Origin: Pseudomonas yamanorum
GTDB lineage: Bacteria; Pseudomonadota; Gammaproteobacteria; Pseudomonadales; Pseudomonadaceae
Direction of reading: 5' to 3'
DNA: 64,000 nucleotides
Assembly: GCF_013386765.1 (NCBI RefSeq)
Contig: NZ_JACARE010000056.1
Location: 1,245 to 65,244 of the forward strand
This document shows, in pieces, positions 1 through 8,712 of the stretch. The first letter of the stretch is position 1, and every line of letters starts with the position of its first letter. The position numbers were made by a program, and so were the translations under genes. Under the pieces are notes generated by a model. The model saw only the letters and a program-made list of their open reading frames with translations, was not told where the DNA came from and did no database searches.

Positions 1-779
1 GACAGGTAGATAAACAGCAGCGGCTCATCGCTGAGGATCAACAACCCTTTGGCAATCGCCTCGTTACTGAGCTTCAGCAGCGCCGCAAGCTCGGCCTGGG
101 AGAGGTACTGCAGCAGCTTTTCGCTGTTGGGCTTGATGTCAGCCAACCATTGGTACAGTTGCGCAATACCGTCCCAGAGACCGTAAAGCACGTTGCCAAA
201 CCCTTGCGCATAGGCCATTTGCAGCGAGGTGTACCGATCGACATAACCGGCCTTGGAATAGCTCTCCCATATCGGCTTGAACGTGCTCGTCCACTCGCCA
301 CGCAGGCGACCTTCCAGCGAGCTGATCTCGGACTGATAGGAGGCATACAGCGCCTTGACGTGGTCCTTGGAAACGTTGGGATAAAAGCTGACCCGGTACT
401 GCCGGTCGACGGTGCACTCGGTGACTTCGAGAATGCCGCTGGGGCCGATGGTTTTATGGAGGGGGTCGCCGAGCGGGCCGCCGTCTTGCGCGATTTCCTG
501 GAGCATCACCGGCGTGTTGCCGATGGGTACGAACCGTGTGCTCTGGAACATGTGCACCAGGGTCAACGGTGAGTTGGCCTTGCAGGTCGCGACGGTGCTG
601 CTGGGATACAGAGCGCGGGTGATGGGCGCGACCAGTGAAACCTCATCCCCCACCTTGAACACTTGCTCGACATCCAGTGCCGAAAAACTCCAGAAGCTCT
701 CGGCCCATGCGTCGTAGGTGTTCAGGCAGTGTTTGAAGTCATTGAGAACCGCATTGACGTCGCGCGTCTTCGGGTCCAT
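1..779 (-). CDS. Partial gene, unknown protein with one hydrophobic segment (3' end outside window)
   Basis: An uninterrupted minus-strand frame runs from base 935 to the window edge and has normal protein-like composition, so I read it as coding. Its readable part starts with a hydrophobic stretch (LLIPAIGFFVVAA, about 815-780). A soluble region follows with VGDEVSLVAP and FVPIGNTPVMLQEI, then a Trp/Tyr/Lys-rich helical part. I do not recognise the family; a secreted effector or toxin-associated protein would fit the mix of segments, but that is a guess. The first in-frame ATG is at 779, and a TTG at 815 would keep the hydrophobic segment. An ATG at 857 with a good GAGGG ribosome site lies in another frame and stops at 812, so truncation or a frameshift at the 5' end is possible. 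Confidence 0.5.
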   Translation of the reverse strand, partial: MDPKTRDVNAVLNDFKHCLNTYDAWAESFWSFSALDVEQVFKVGDEVSLVAPITRALYPSSTVATCKANSPLTLVHMFQSTRFVPIGNTPVMLQEIAQDGGPLGDPLHKTIGPSGILEVTECTVDRQYRVSFYPNVSKDHVKALYASYQSEISSLEGRLRGEWTSTFKPIWESYSKAGYVDRYTSLQMAYAQGFGNVLYGLWDGIAQLYQWLADIKPNSEKLLQYLSQAELAALLKLSNEAIAKGLLILSDEPLLFIYL

Positions 780-1117
780 CGCCGCCACGACGAAAAAGCC
801 AATGGCGGGAATCAAGAGGCAGCCCCACTGGGCAGAGCAGTAATCGAAAAAGACATCGGCGTTCCCTCGCGCTGTGTGATCAGGCGAGGGACTTTGCAGA
901 GGTTTGTGAGAGAAAGAAGTCAGAGCTATCCACTGCTACTGATAGGACGTTTCGCCAAATTCCCGGCTAAACCGGCCCATTTTCGTAAGCCAAATCTCCG
1001 ACAAAAATAAAACCCACAAAACCCACATACACAACAAATCCAACTTGACAGCCGCCATTCCCTTGGCGTCTATTGACGTACCCGCTGGACCATTTCGCAG
1101 ATGTCCCAGGATGCTCA
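780..1117. other. Intergenic region between the partial gene and the amidase
   Basis: The left part (to about 935) may still encode the N-terminus of the leftward gene. The remainder is comparatively AT-rich and carries no frame I can support. It should hold the divergent promoters of the two flanking genes, but I see no clear -35/-10 pair, inverted repeat or regulatory motif. Confidence 0.35.
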
Positions 1118-2548
1118 ATGAAGACTGATACCTCACTCACCGATATGCCCAGCGTCCTGCAGGCAGCCGAACGCATTCGCCAAGGCTCACTCACTCCCGT
1201 GCAACTGGTGGAGCAAAGCCTCGAATCCATCAAAACCCACAATCCCACACTGAACGCGTTTGGCGACGTCTACACCGAATCCGCACTTGAGCAGGCCCAT
1301 GCCATGACGGCGGCCGCCGAGGCCGGGCAGATAAAAGGCCCGCTCCACGGCATCCCCTTCGGCATCAAAGACCTGTTCTCCACCGCCAACCTGCGCACCA
1401 CCCGTGGCTCGCTCACTGGGCTGGATAACGTCCCCACACAAGACGCCCCGATCATCCGCCGTCTCAAAGACGCCGGTGCGATCATCCTTGGCAAGACCGC
1501 CACCACCGAATTCGGCTGGACCGGCGCCAGTACCTCCCGCGTCTTCGGCAACGGTCGCAACCCGTGGAACCCGCAACTCACCAGCGGCGGTTCCAGCTCC
1601 GGCTCGGCCATCGCCGTGGCGGCGCGGATGGTCCCGGCCACGCTGGGCTCCGACGGCGGCGGTTCGGTGCGTATTCCGGGCGCCTTCTGCGGTGCATTCG
1701 CCCTTAAAGGCTCCCTTGGGCGAATCCCTACCTGGCCCTGGTCCGCCACCGAAATGCTCAGCCACGCCGGGCCGATCACGCGCACCGTGCGCGACAGCGC
1801 GTTGCTCTTCGATATCCTCTCCGGCCCCGACCCGCTGGACCACCAGGCCTTGCCCGCGCCCACCGAGTCCTACCTGGCGCGCTGCGACCAGCCGCTGGGC
1901 CCTTTGCGCGTGGCGTACTGCCCGACCTTGTTCGATACACCCGTGGACCCGGTCATCGCCGCCACCGTCGAAGCGGCGGTGCATTACCTCGCAGATGAGC
2001 TGCCGGTCACTGTCACCACCCTGACCCTGGACTGGCAAGACCCGCTCTCCACCTTCGAAACCCTGTGGGTCGGCGGGCGCGGGATTGCCTACGGTAAATC
2101 CCTGGCCGATCGCCTCGACCAACTGGACCCCGGCTTCGCCGCGCTGATCAAGCGTTCCGCCGACTACGATCTGGCGGCTTACCTCAAGGCCGTGCAGCAA
2201 CGCGCACTGTTCGCCAATCAGGTACACGCCTTGTTTAACGACTACGACGTGCTGTTGATGCCGACGATGCCGATCCTGCCGTTCGCCGCCGATCGCGTGG
2301 CCCCGCAAGGTTGGCCAGGCGAGGAGGGTGCAGTGCCGTGGGCGCGCTGGACGCCGTTTACCTACCCGTTCAATATCACCGGCAACCCCGCCGCCAGCCT
2401 GCCCTGTGGCTTCAGCCCGAGCGGTTTGCCGATTGGCTTGCAGGTGATCGGCCCGCGGTTTGCCGACGCCCAGGTGCTGCAATTCTGCGCAGCCGTGGAA
2501 GCTATCGCACCCTGGGATCAGCACCTTCCCCCGCTGCTGAATCCCTGA
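1118..2548 (+). CDS. Amidase signature (AS) family amidase
   Basis: Cytoplasmic hydrolase of the amidase-signature family (GatA/amidase fold), about 476 residues, the usual family length. The Ser-cisSer-Lys catalytic triad is visible: Lys in FGIKDLF (about residue 83), the glycine/serine loop GGSSSGSA (about 157) and the nucleophile region GSDGGGSVR (about 181). The start at 1118 is chosen for an AGGA ribosome site six bases upstream; a longer start at 1073 lacks one. It is probably not GatA, because no gatB or gatC lies nearby. The substrate is unknown: an amide, carbamate or amino-acid amide is possible. It precedes the DeoR/M20/kinase unit on the same strand with a 212-base gap, so it may share that pathway, but cotranscription is not shown. 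Confidence 0.88.
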   Translation: MKTDTSLTDMPSVLQAAERIRQGSLTPVQLVEQSLESIKTHNPTLNAFGDVYTESALEQAHAMTAAAEAGQIKGPLHGIPFGIKDLFSTANLRTTRGSLTGLDNVPTQDAPIIRRLKDAGAIILGKTATTEFGWTGASTSRVFGNGRNPWNPQLTSGGSSSGSAIAVAARMVPATLGSDGGGSVRIPGAFCGAFALKGSLGRIPTWPWSATEMLSHAGPITRTVRDSALLFDILSGPDPLDHQALPAPTESYLARCDQPLGPLRVAYCPTLFDTPVDPVIAATVEAAVHYLADELPVTVTTLTLDWQDPLSTFETLWVGGRGIAYGKSLADRLDQLDPGFAALIKRSADYDLAAYLKAVQQRALFANQVHALFNDYDVLLMPTMPILPFAADRVAPQGWPGEEGAVPWARWTPFTYPFNITGNPAASLPCGFSPSGLPIGLQVIGPRFADAQVLQFCAAVEAIAPWDQHLPPLLNP

Positions 2549-2760
2549 TTGATTGCACCCGGAGTGGGCTCGATAGAAGCCCGCCCGTGATAAACGCTTT
2601 GTGTTGTCCTGCCCTTTCACACCCCGATGAGTGAGAGGTACCCGTGACCCTGTCCATGGCCGTATTACGCTCTATGCTCCCTGCTGGACCGGCGTGTGCC
2701 GCGTCTCGCCGTGGGCCGCGCAATACCGGCCGCCTGAACCTGCCCTGGAATACCTCTTTT

Positions 2761-3519
2761 ATGCTCAACCAGCCACGTCTCGACGAAATCATGCTCCTGC
2801 TCACCCAACACCAGCGCGTCAAGGCGTCGGACCTGGCGCAGACGCTGTTCGTCTCCGAAGAAACCATCCGCCGCGACTTCAAGTACCTGGAAGAAGCCGG
2901 CAAGCTGCGGCGCATCCACGGTGGCGCGATCCTGCCGCGGCTCAACGAAGAGCAACCGCTGCAAGTGCGCAGCCGCATCAAGCCCCAGGCCAAGACGCGC
3001 ATCGCGGTGTGTGCGGCGAAGCTGGTGAGCGAAGGCATGGTGCTGTTTCTCGACACCGGCACCTCGACCCTGGCCCTGGCCCAGCAACTGATCGGGTTCA
3101 GCCAGTTGCGCATCATCACCAACTCCCTGGACATCGCCCGCCTGATCACCGAACAAAGCGCCAACCAGGTGCTGGTGGTGCCCGGCGATGTACGCCGTAA
3201 CGACAACGCGCTGATTGGCGCCCACACCCTGGAATTCGTCCGACAGTTCCACTACGACATTGCCTTCATGGGCATCGGCGCCGTCGACCTGGAACTGGGG
3301 TTCATGGACTACCAGGAACCCGAGGCGCTGCTGCGCCGGGAACTGACCAAACACAGCCTGCGCAGCGTAATCCTGGCCGACGACGCCAAGTTCGGCCACC
3401 GCACGTTCATCAATACGCTGCCATTTAGCGCCATCACGACCCTGGTCACCAATCGTGCGCCGTCCGACGATTTTGCGACCCGCCTGGAGCAAGCCCATGT
3501 CGACATCCTTTACCCCTGA
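2761..3519 (+). CDS. DeoR/GlpR-family transcriptional regulator
   Basis: A 252-residue repressor-type protein. The N-terminal winged helix (residues about 5-58) has the family signature VSEETIRRDFKYLEEAGKLRRIHGG. The C-terminal DeoRC sugar-phosphate-sensing domain includes GTSTLALAQQL and ITNSLDIA. Members normally respond to a phosphorylated metabolite. I start it at 2761 (MLNQPRLDE), where the typical family N-terminus begins; an in-frame ATG at 2644 adds 39 residues unlike the family. Its last 23 bases overlap the next gene, so it heads the unit 2761-8590 and probably regulates it. The two kinases downstream could make its inducer (inference). Confidence 0.9.
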   Translation: MLNQPRLDEIMLLLTQHQRVKASDLAQTLFVSEETIRRDFKYLEEAGKLRRIHGGAILPRLNEEQPLQVRSRIKPQAKTRIAVCAAKLVSEGMVLFLDTGTSTLALAQQLIGFSQLRIITNSLDIARLITEQSANQVLVVPGDVRRNDNALIGAHTLEFVRQFHYDIAFMGIGAVDLELGFMDYQEPEALLRRELTKHSLRSVILADDAKFGHRTFINTLPFSAITTLVTNRAPSDDFATRLEQAHVDILYP

Positions 3520-4777
3520 GTTACTGGCGCCCAGTGAACAGGACCTTGAAACCTTCGAGGCGCTGTTTCGCGACTCTTCAGCTATCGGAGCGACCAAGGC
3601 CGGTGGGCTGCACCGCCTGGCAGCGTCGGCCGAGGACGGCGCCGTACGCGACCTGTTCGCCGCCTGGCTGACCGAGCGTGGCTTTGAAGTGCGGGTGGAT
3701 GCAGTGGGTAATATGTTCGGCTTGATTACCTTCAATCCAGACGCGCCCTACGTGCTGTGTGGCTCACACCTGGACAGCCAGCCCAGCGCCGGGCGTTTCG
3801 ATGGTGTCTATGGCGTGCTGGCCGGCGCGGTCGCGGTGGCGAGCCTGGCCCGCCAATTGCGCGAACGCGGCGAAGTACCGGCGTGCAACCTGGCGGTGGT
3901 GAACTGGACCAACGAGGAGGGCGCACGCTTCCAGCCCAGCCTGATCGGCAGCAGCGTGTTCACCGGCGACCTGGCCCTACAAGACGCCTGGGCGTGCCGC
4001 GATGGCGACGGCATCAGCCTCAAGCATGCGCTGCAACAGATTGGTTATTTGGGAGAGGGCCGGGTCGAGCTGGACGTGGCCGGTTATGTGGAGATCCACG
4101 TTGAACAAGGCGACGGCCTTGAGCGCGACGGCCTGGCCATCGGCGTGGTTCGCGACACTTGGGCCGCCCTCAAGCAACGGATTCGGTTTATCGGCGAACA
4201 GAACCACACCGGCCCCACACCCATGGCTGCGCGCAAGGACGCCTTGCTGGCCGCCGCCCATGGGATCATCGCGGTGCGGGCCGAGGCCGACCTGCACGGC
4301 ACGCAACTGCACAGCTCGGTGGGGCGCCTGGAGATCTACCCCAACTCTCCGAACGTGGTGCCCTCCAGCGTGACACTGCACGTCGAGTACCGTTCGCCAG
4401 ACACCGAGTTGCTGGCCGCCGCCGGCGTGCGCCTGGACGCCACGCTCAAGGCCACAGCCACCGCCACGGCGACGGACTACACCATCGAAAGCCGCGCCTT
4501 GCGTGAGCCGACTCATCTGCACCACGGTTTTGCCGAGTTGGCCTACAGCGTCGGCCAGCAACTGGGTTTGCCCATCGGCAACAGCGTCACCGTTTCAGGC
4601 CACGACGCCATCAGCCTGAGCCGGCATTACCCGGTGTGCCTGCTGTTTATTCCGAGCAGCAATGGCGTGTCCCATAACGAAGCGGAGTTCACCAGCGAGC
4701 AGGACATGCGTAACGGTTTGCACATGCTGACTGCGTTGCTGCACCGCGCCTGTTCCACCCCCAACGCCTACCGCTGA
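3497..4777 (+). CDS. M20-type Zn-dependent amidohydrolase (N-carbamoyl-amino-acid hydrolase/allantoate amidohydrolase family)
   Basis: A 426-residue binuclear zinc hydrolase of the HyuC/AllC branch of peptidase family M20. Metal-site motifs are CGSHLDSQPSAGRFDGVYGV (about residues 90-110), NEEGARF (about 138) and VEIHVEQG (about 198). The dimerisation-domain motif GEQNHTGPTPMAARKDAL and the C-terminal SGHDA with its metal ligand are also present. Such enzymes remove a carbamoyl or ureido group from an amino acid or a related C-N substrate. The start at 3497 has GGAG seven bases upstream and overlaps the end of the deoR-type gene by 23 bases, indicating translational coupling. The substrate cannot be fixed from sequence; its neighbours (two kinases, a Na+ symporter) argue for a dedicated catabolic step rather than purine breakdown. 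Confidence 0.88.
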   Translation: MSTSFTPELLAPSEQDLETFEALFRDSSAIGATKAGGLHRLAASAEDGAVRDLFAAWLTERGFEVRVDAVGNMFGLITFNPDAPYVLCGSHLDSQPSAGRFDGVYGVLAGAVAVASLARQLRERGEVPACNLAVVNWTNEEGARFQPSLIGSSVFTGDLALQDAWACRDGDGISLKHALQQIGYLGEGRVELDVAGYVEIHVEQGDGLERDGLAIGVVRDTWAALKQRIRFIGEQNHTGPTPMAARKDALLAAAHGIIAVRAEADLHGTQLHSSVGRLEIYPNSPNVVPSSVTLHVEYRSPDTELLAAAGVRLDATLKATATATATDYTIESRALREPTHLHHGFAELAYSVGQQLGLPIGNSVTVSGHDAISLSRHYPVCLLFIPSSNGVSHNEAEFTSEQDMRNGLHMLTALLHRACSTPNAYR

Positions 4778-4785
4778 GGTCTGCC

Positions 4786-5742
4786 ATGTCGAGTCGTTTG
4801 CAAGCTAAGTCACGGCTGCTGGGCGCCCTGGAGGCGGCCGGTTTGTCCGCCCATGTGGTGGTCGAAGAGGGCACCGCCGGGATTGCCTCGCCGGTACGGC
4901 TGGCCACCGAGTGGGCCGGTTATACCGTCACCGCGCCGTGGGGCCAGTGTTACGCCAAGGTCTTGCATGACGACATGCGCGCGCTGATCGACATCGAACG
5001 CACCGCCCGCGCCACACAACTGGCGGCCGATTGCGACGTGACGCCGGGCGTGCGTCTGGTGGATGCAGCCGCCGGTGTGTTGCTGCTGGATGCGTTGCCC
5101 GCCAGTGAATGGCGCTGGGCCCGCCTCGACGAATTGATGCAGCCCCAGCGCCTGCAGGCGCTCTGGGCCCTGAAGAAACAACTGCACACCGGCACTTCCC
5201 CGGGTTTCAACCGCTCGCCGCTGCAAGACATTCAGCACCTGCGCGAGTTGTGCGTGCGCTACAGCGTGGCCTTGCCCCTCGACCACGCCTGGATCAGTAC
5301 CTGCATAGACCTGGCCTGGACTTCCCTGCAACTGAACGCCAGCGCGTCGGTGCCGCTGCACGGCGACGGCGTGGCCAGCAACGTGATGATTGGCCCGGAG
5401 GGCGCCTTGCAACTGATCGACTTCGACTACGGCGGCTGCGGTGACCCCTGGTACGACGTGGCCATCAGCCTTAACGAGCTGTATGTCTTCGAAAGCGACT
5501 GGCGTGAAGGCATCACTGCCTGGGCCGGCCAATGCCGCGAAAGCGACTACGCCCGTTGCCGCCTCTATGCCCTGATCAACGATTGGTACTGGACCCTCTG
5601 GGGCCTGTGGGTCGGCGCCACCTCGGTGCGGCCGCTGGAGTTCTCCAAGGTGGGGCAGTGGACGCTGTTGCGCTGCCGCCAGAGTCTGCAAGACCCACGG
5701 TTTGAAAGTTGGCTACGTCAGGTACAGGAGGGGCAGGCATGA
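4786..5742 (+). CDS. APH/choline-kinase-like phosphotransferase, first of a pair
   Basis: A 318-residue protein of the aminoglycoside phosphotransferase/choline kinase superfamily, which transfers the gamma-phosphate of ATP to a small hydroxylated substrate. The catalytic loop PLHGDGVASNVMI (about residues 189-201) and the metal-binding LIDFDYGG (about 210) are intact. The C-terminal half is rich in Trp and Tyr, as is common for the substrate lobe. It starts 8 bases after the hydrolase stop and ends in an ATGA overlap with the second kinase, so the two are cotranslated. The substrate is unknown; an amino alcohol or a sugar-like compound would fit both family and context. Nothing suggests an antibiotic-resistance role. 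Confidence 0.85.
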   Translation: MSSRLQAKSRLLGALEAAGLSAHVVVEEGTAGIASPVRLATEWAGYTVTAPWGQCYAKVLHDDMRALIDIERTARATQLAADCDVTPGVRLVDAAAGVLLLDALPASEWRWARLDELMQPQRLQALWALKKQLHTGTSPGFNRSPLQDIQHLRELCVRYSVALPLDHAWISTCIDLAWTSLQLNASASVPLHGDGVASNVMIGPEGALQLIDFDYGGCGDPWYDVAISLNELYVFESDWREGITAWAGQCRESDYARCRLYALINDWYWTLWGLWVGATSVRPLEFSKVGQWTLLRCRQSLQDPRFESWLRQVQEGQA

Positions 5743-6674
5743 AAGCGTTAGGTGAGGCGTGTACGCCACAAGAGTGTCAGCTGGAAGCGGCGGTGCGCGG
5801 GGTCGCCAGTTGGGGCGGCAGCGGAATTCGCTATGAGCCGGTCAGCGGCGGGATTTCCAACACCAACTGGCGGGTGGAAGTGGCCGGCATCGATACGGCG
5901 TATTTCTTCAAGGTGCCCGGTGTGGGCACCGAGATGTTTATCGACCGCCGCACCGCCCACGACGCCAGCCTCAAGGCGGCGCAAACCGGCTACGGCGCGC
6001 CGGTGTTTGCCTTCCTTGAGGAATTCGGCGTGGAAGTCTTCGAATTCATGGAAGGCTGGCGCGCCTCGTCCAACCACGACTTCCTCGACCGCGACGTGCG
6101 CCACAACGCACTGCACGCCCTCAAGGCCTTCAACGACCAGCCGCCACTGGTGCAGACCAAAACCGTGTTCGACATGATCGCCGAGCACCAGCGCCAGGTG
6201 GAGCAACTCAACGGCTGCAAACCCGCCGACGACGCCTGGCTGCGCCGCCAATGCGATCGCGCGCGGGGCGTGCTGCAAGCCTCCGGCATCGACCTGGCGC
6301 CGTGCATGAACGACACCCTGGCGGGTAACTTCATGCTCAACGACCGTCGGCAGATTCGCCTGGTGGACTTCGAATACGCCTCCAACAACGACCGGCATTA
6401 CGAACTGGCGCTGTGGTTCGGCGAGATGTTTTTTACCGACGACATGGAGCTGGCCCTGATCGAAGACTACTTCGGCCAGGTCACCCCGCAGAACCTGGCG
6501 CGCATCAAGTTGCACAAGGCCCTGGCGGACATCAAATGGTCGACCTGGGCGATGGTGCAGCACGCGGTGTCGCAGCTGGATTTCGACTTCTACAAATACG
6601 GCACCTGGAAGCACATGCGCGCCCGCAGCATCATCAACGATTCGCAATGGGAAACCTGGCTAAGACAGGCTTGA
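5739..6674 (+). CDS. Choline/ethanolamine-kinase-like phosphotransferase, second of a pair
   Basis: A 311-residue kinase of the choline/ethanolamine kinase branch. The ATP-binding N-lobe starts with YEPVSGGISNTNWRVEV. The Brenner-type motif reads CMNDTLAGNFML (about residue 188), and LVDFEYASNN (about 206) is the DFE metal site followed by the typical EYASNN of choline kinases. The usual His of the HND motif is Met here, although the catalytic Asp and the downstream Asn remain. The start at 5739 overlaps the previous stop (ATGA) and has AGGAGG seven bases upstream. With its partner it may phosphorylate the same or consecutive metabolites released by the M20 hydrolase (inference). Confidence 0.86.
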   Translation: MKALGEACTPQECQLEAAVRGVASWGGSGIRYEPVSGGISNTNWRVEVAGIDTAYFFKVPGVGTEMFIDRRTAHDASLKAAQTGYGAPVFAFLEEFGVEVFEFMEGWRASSNHDFLDRDVRHNALHALKAFNDQPPLVQTKTVFDMIAEHQRQVEQLNGCKPADDAWLRRQCDRARGVLQASGIDLAPCMNDTLAGNFMLNDRRQIRLVDFEYASNNDRHYELALWFGEMFFTDDMELALIEDYFGQVTPQNLARIKLHKALADIKWSTWAMVQHAVSQLDFDFYKYGTWKHMRARSIINDSQWETWLRQA

Positions 6675-6806
6675 GCCTGCGCCATAACAATAACGACGAC
6701 ACCTCAGGTTCCGCCTTTGGCGCTGGTTTGCGCTGACGTTTCACTGCTTGATTTTTTGTTTGATCACATAACAAACCGATCCAGAAATTCAAGGAGCACC
6801 CGACTC

Positions 6807-7061
6807 ATGAAATCCGATACCGCACCACCCGGACGCCTGAAAAGCCAAATCTTCGGCGTGTACTTTTTCCTGTTGCTGATGCTCGCTTTATTCCCGCCGT
6901 TCTATTTGAGCGTGAGCGGCAGTACCGCGTTGGTACTGGGCATTCCGTTGCCGATCTTCTACTGGATCGCCATTGCCGTCCTTGCAGGCCTGGGCCTGTG
7001 GGCGCTGTACGTCGCCGAGCTGAAAGCCGGCGAAATACCCGAAGAGGGGGATGCGCAATGA
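6807..7061 (+). CDS. DUF3311-type small membrane protein, symporter partner
   Basis: An 84-residue inner-membrane protein with two predicted transmembrane helices (FGVYFFLLLMLALFPPFYL and FYWIAIAVLAGLGLWALYV) and short charged tails, the size and form of DUF3311/YhdT-like proteins. These lie next to sodium:solute symporters of the SSS family and are thought to act as small accessory subunits. The start at 6807 has AAGGAG ten bases upstream. Its stop overlaps the ATG of the symporter (ATGA), so the two proteins are made together. The 132-base gap after the second kinase may hold an internal promoter, but I see no convincing one. Confidence 0.82.
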   Translation: MKSDTAPPGRLKSQIFGVYFFLLLMLALFPPFYLSVSGSTALVLGIPLPIFYWIAIAVLAGLGLWALYVAELKAGEIPEEGDAQ

Positions 7062-8590
7062 TCAGCACCACCAGCGATGCCAACCTCTTTATCACCTTTG
7101 GCGTGATCGGCCTGTTCCTGGCCGGGATGATCGCCGTGCTCTACGCCACCAACCGCGAGAGCACGAGCTTTTCCGATTACGCCGTAGGCGGGCGTTCCTA
7201 TGGGCCGTGGTACATCGCCATGTGTTACACCAACTCCTGGTGGCCGGGCTCGACCTTTACCGCGTTTTTCGCCCTGACCATCGGCGGCGCCCTGGGCTTC
7301 TACGGCATGGTCTACGCCACCCTCGGCGTCACCGCGATGTACCTGATGGCGCGCCGCGCCTGGACCTGGGGCCAGCGCTTCAACCTGCGCACCCAGCCAG
7401 ACCTGCTCGGCATGCGCTTCAACAGCCCGGTGGTCAAGCGGGTGGCCTCGATCATCGGCATCATCTCGGTATTCCCGTGGGTGGTGATGGGCATCCAGGC
7501 CTTGGCGATGCTGTTCCAGTTCGCCAGTTTCGGCCGCTGGGGCGTCACCACCTGCCTGATCGCCGGCGTGGTGGTGGTGCTGGTGCGCCAGTACTGGACC
7601 GTGAGCATGGGCATGCGCGGGCTGATCATGACCGACATGTTCCAGGGCCTGATTGCCTACGTGCTGTGCGCGGCGCTGTGTGTGTTCCTGCTGTTCGGCG
7701 ACCAGGCGTCGTTCTCCAACCTGTCGCACCTGCCGGCCAAGATGTTGCTGATTCCCGGCGCCAGCGGCACCGGTTATGGCCCGTTGTACATGTTCAGCCT
7801 GATCTTCACCGGGGTGATCGGTTCGATGTGTTGGCCCATGAGTTTCCAGCGTATCTACACCGCCAGCGGGGTCAAGGCGGTGAAGAAAGGCACGCTGTAT
7901 ACGATCCTGTTGGTGGGTGGTTTCTACGGCATCCTGATGCTGTTTGCCGCAGCCATCAGCCAGGACCCGAACGTCATCGCGCACCCGCAACAAGGCTGGT
8001 TCCTGTCGCTGTTCGACATCGGCGGGCCGTGGATGCTGGCACTGGCGATCGTCATCGTGCTGGCGGCGAGCATCGGCCACGTGGACGGTTGCGTGCAGGT
8101 CTGCGGAACGCAGTTCGCCAATGACCTGGCCACCTGGAACACCCCCCGTACCGACCGGCAACTGACGCTGCTGGCCAAGTCCGGAATGGTGGTGTTTATC
8201 GTCGCCGCCTCGGTGCTGGCGTACCTGACCTTTGACTATGCGCGGCTGCAGTTGCTGGCGCAGATTTCCTACCAGGGGATCATCCAGTTGGCGGTGCCGC
8301 TGTTCTTCGGGATCTTCAGCCGTCGTGGCAACAAGCAAGGCGCGATTGCCGGGATGCTGGCCGGGATTGTGGTGGCGATTGTGCTGACGACGATGTACCC
8401 GGATGACATTCCCGGGCTGGGCTCGTTGACCAGCGGGATTGTCGGGTTGGTGGTCAATGCGGGGATTTTTGTGGTGTGTGCATTGGCGATCAAGCCGAGC
8501 GCGCAAGAAAGTGCCCGGGTTGAGCAGCTGTTCGAGATGGCGGCGCCGGGTCGCAAAGTGCCAATGGGGGCAACGCCGATCCTGAACTGA
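7058..8590 (+). CDS. Sodium:solute symporter (SSS family)
   Basis: A 510-residue integral membrane transporter with about 13 hydrophobic segments, the normal SSS size. The N-terminal region shows the family-typical FSDYAVGGRSYGPW and YTNSWWPGSTFTAFFALT, part of the sodium/substrate site. SSS carriers use the Na+ gradient to import sugars, amino acids, pantothenate, acetate or amino alcohols. The substrate here is unknown but should be that of the operon, given the ATGA overlap with the DUF3311 partner and the position after the hydrolase and kinases. The coding end is followed at once by a REP doublet at 8621 that may help define the transcript end. Confidence 0.9.
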   Translation: MISTTSDANLFITFGVIGLFLAGMIAVLYATNRESTSFSDYAVGGRSYGPWYIAMCYTNSWWPGSTFTAFFALTIGGALGFYGMVYATLGVTAMYLMARRAWTWGQRFNLRTQPDLLGMRFNSPVVKRVASIIGIISVFPWVVMGIQALAMLFQFASFGRWGVTTCLIAGVVVVLVRQYWTVSMGMRGLIMTDMFQGLIAYVLCAALCVFLLFGDQASFSNLSHLPAKMLLIPGASGTGYGPLYMFSLIFTGVIGSMCWPMSFQRIYTASGVKAVKKGTLYTILLVGGFYGILMLFAAAISQDPNVIAHPQQGWFLSLFDIGGPWMLALAIVIVLAASIGHVDGCVQVCGTQFANDLATWNTPRTDRQLTLLAKSGMVVFIVAASVLAYLTFDYARLQLLAQISYQGIIQLAVPLFFGIFSRRGNKQGAIAGMLAGIVVAIVLTTMYPDDIPGLGSLTSGIVGLVVNAGIFVVCALAIKPSAQESARVEQLFEMAAPGRKVPMGATPILN

Positions 8591-8620
8591 GCCCATATCT
8601 CAAACCCGACGCAGTTCCAA

Positions 8621-8709
8621 TGTAGGAGCTGGCTTGCCTGCGATAGCGGTGGATCAGTGACAGAGATGTTGACTGACACTCCGCCATCGCAGGCAAGCCA
8701 GCTCCCACA
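8621..8709. repeat. REP doublet (REPIN), copy 1
   Basis: Two inverted copies of the Pseudomonas REP core (TGTAGGAGCTGGCTTGCCTG and its complement) flank a spacer of about 40 bases. The element lies between the convergent ends of the symporter and the sigma-54 regulator. The same core recurs at 32587 and 34889, and in a variant form at 16847. Confidence 0.9.
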
Positions 8710-8712
8710 GGT

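Noticed and set aside
1187..2620. 477-codon open frame antisense to the amidase
   Set aside because: Arg/Gly/Gln-rich shadow with no motif; the amidase on the plus strand has a complete catalytic triad.
4786..6674. Reading the two kinases as antibiotic-resistance aminoglycoside phosphotransferases
   Set aside because: The motifs are those of the wider choline-kinase/APH superfamily, and the operon context is metabolic.
6700..6760. Possible sigma-54 promoter TGGCGCTGGTTTGC before the DUF3311 gene
   Set aside because: Only nine bases lie between GG and GC, where ten are required, so it cannot be a normal -24/-12 element.
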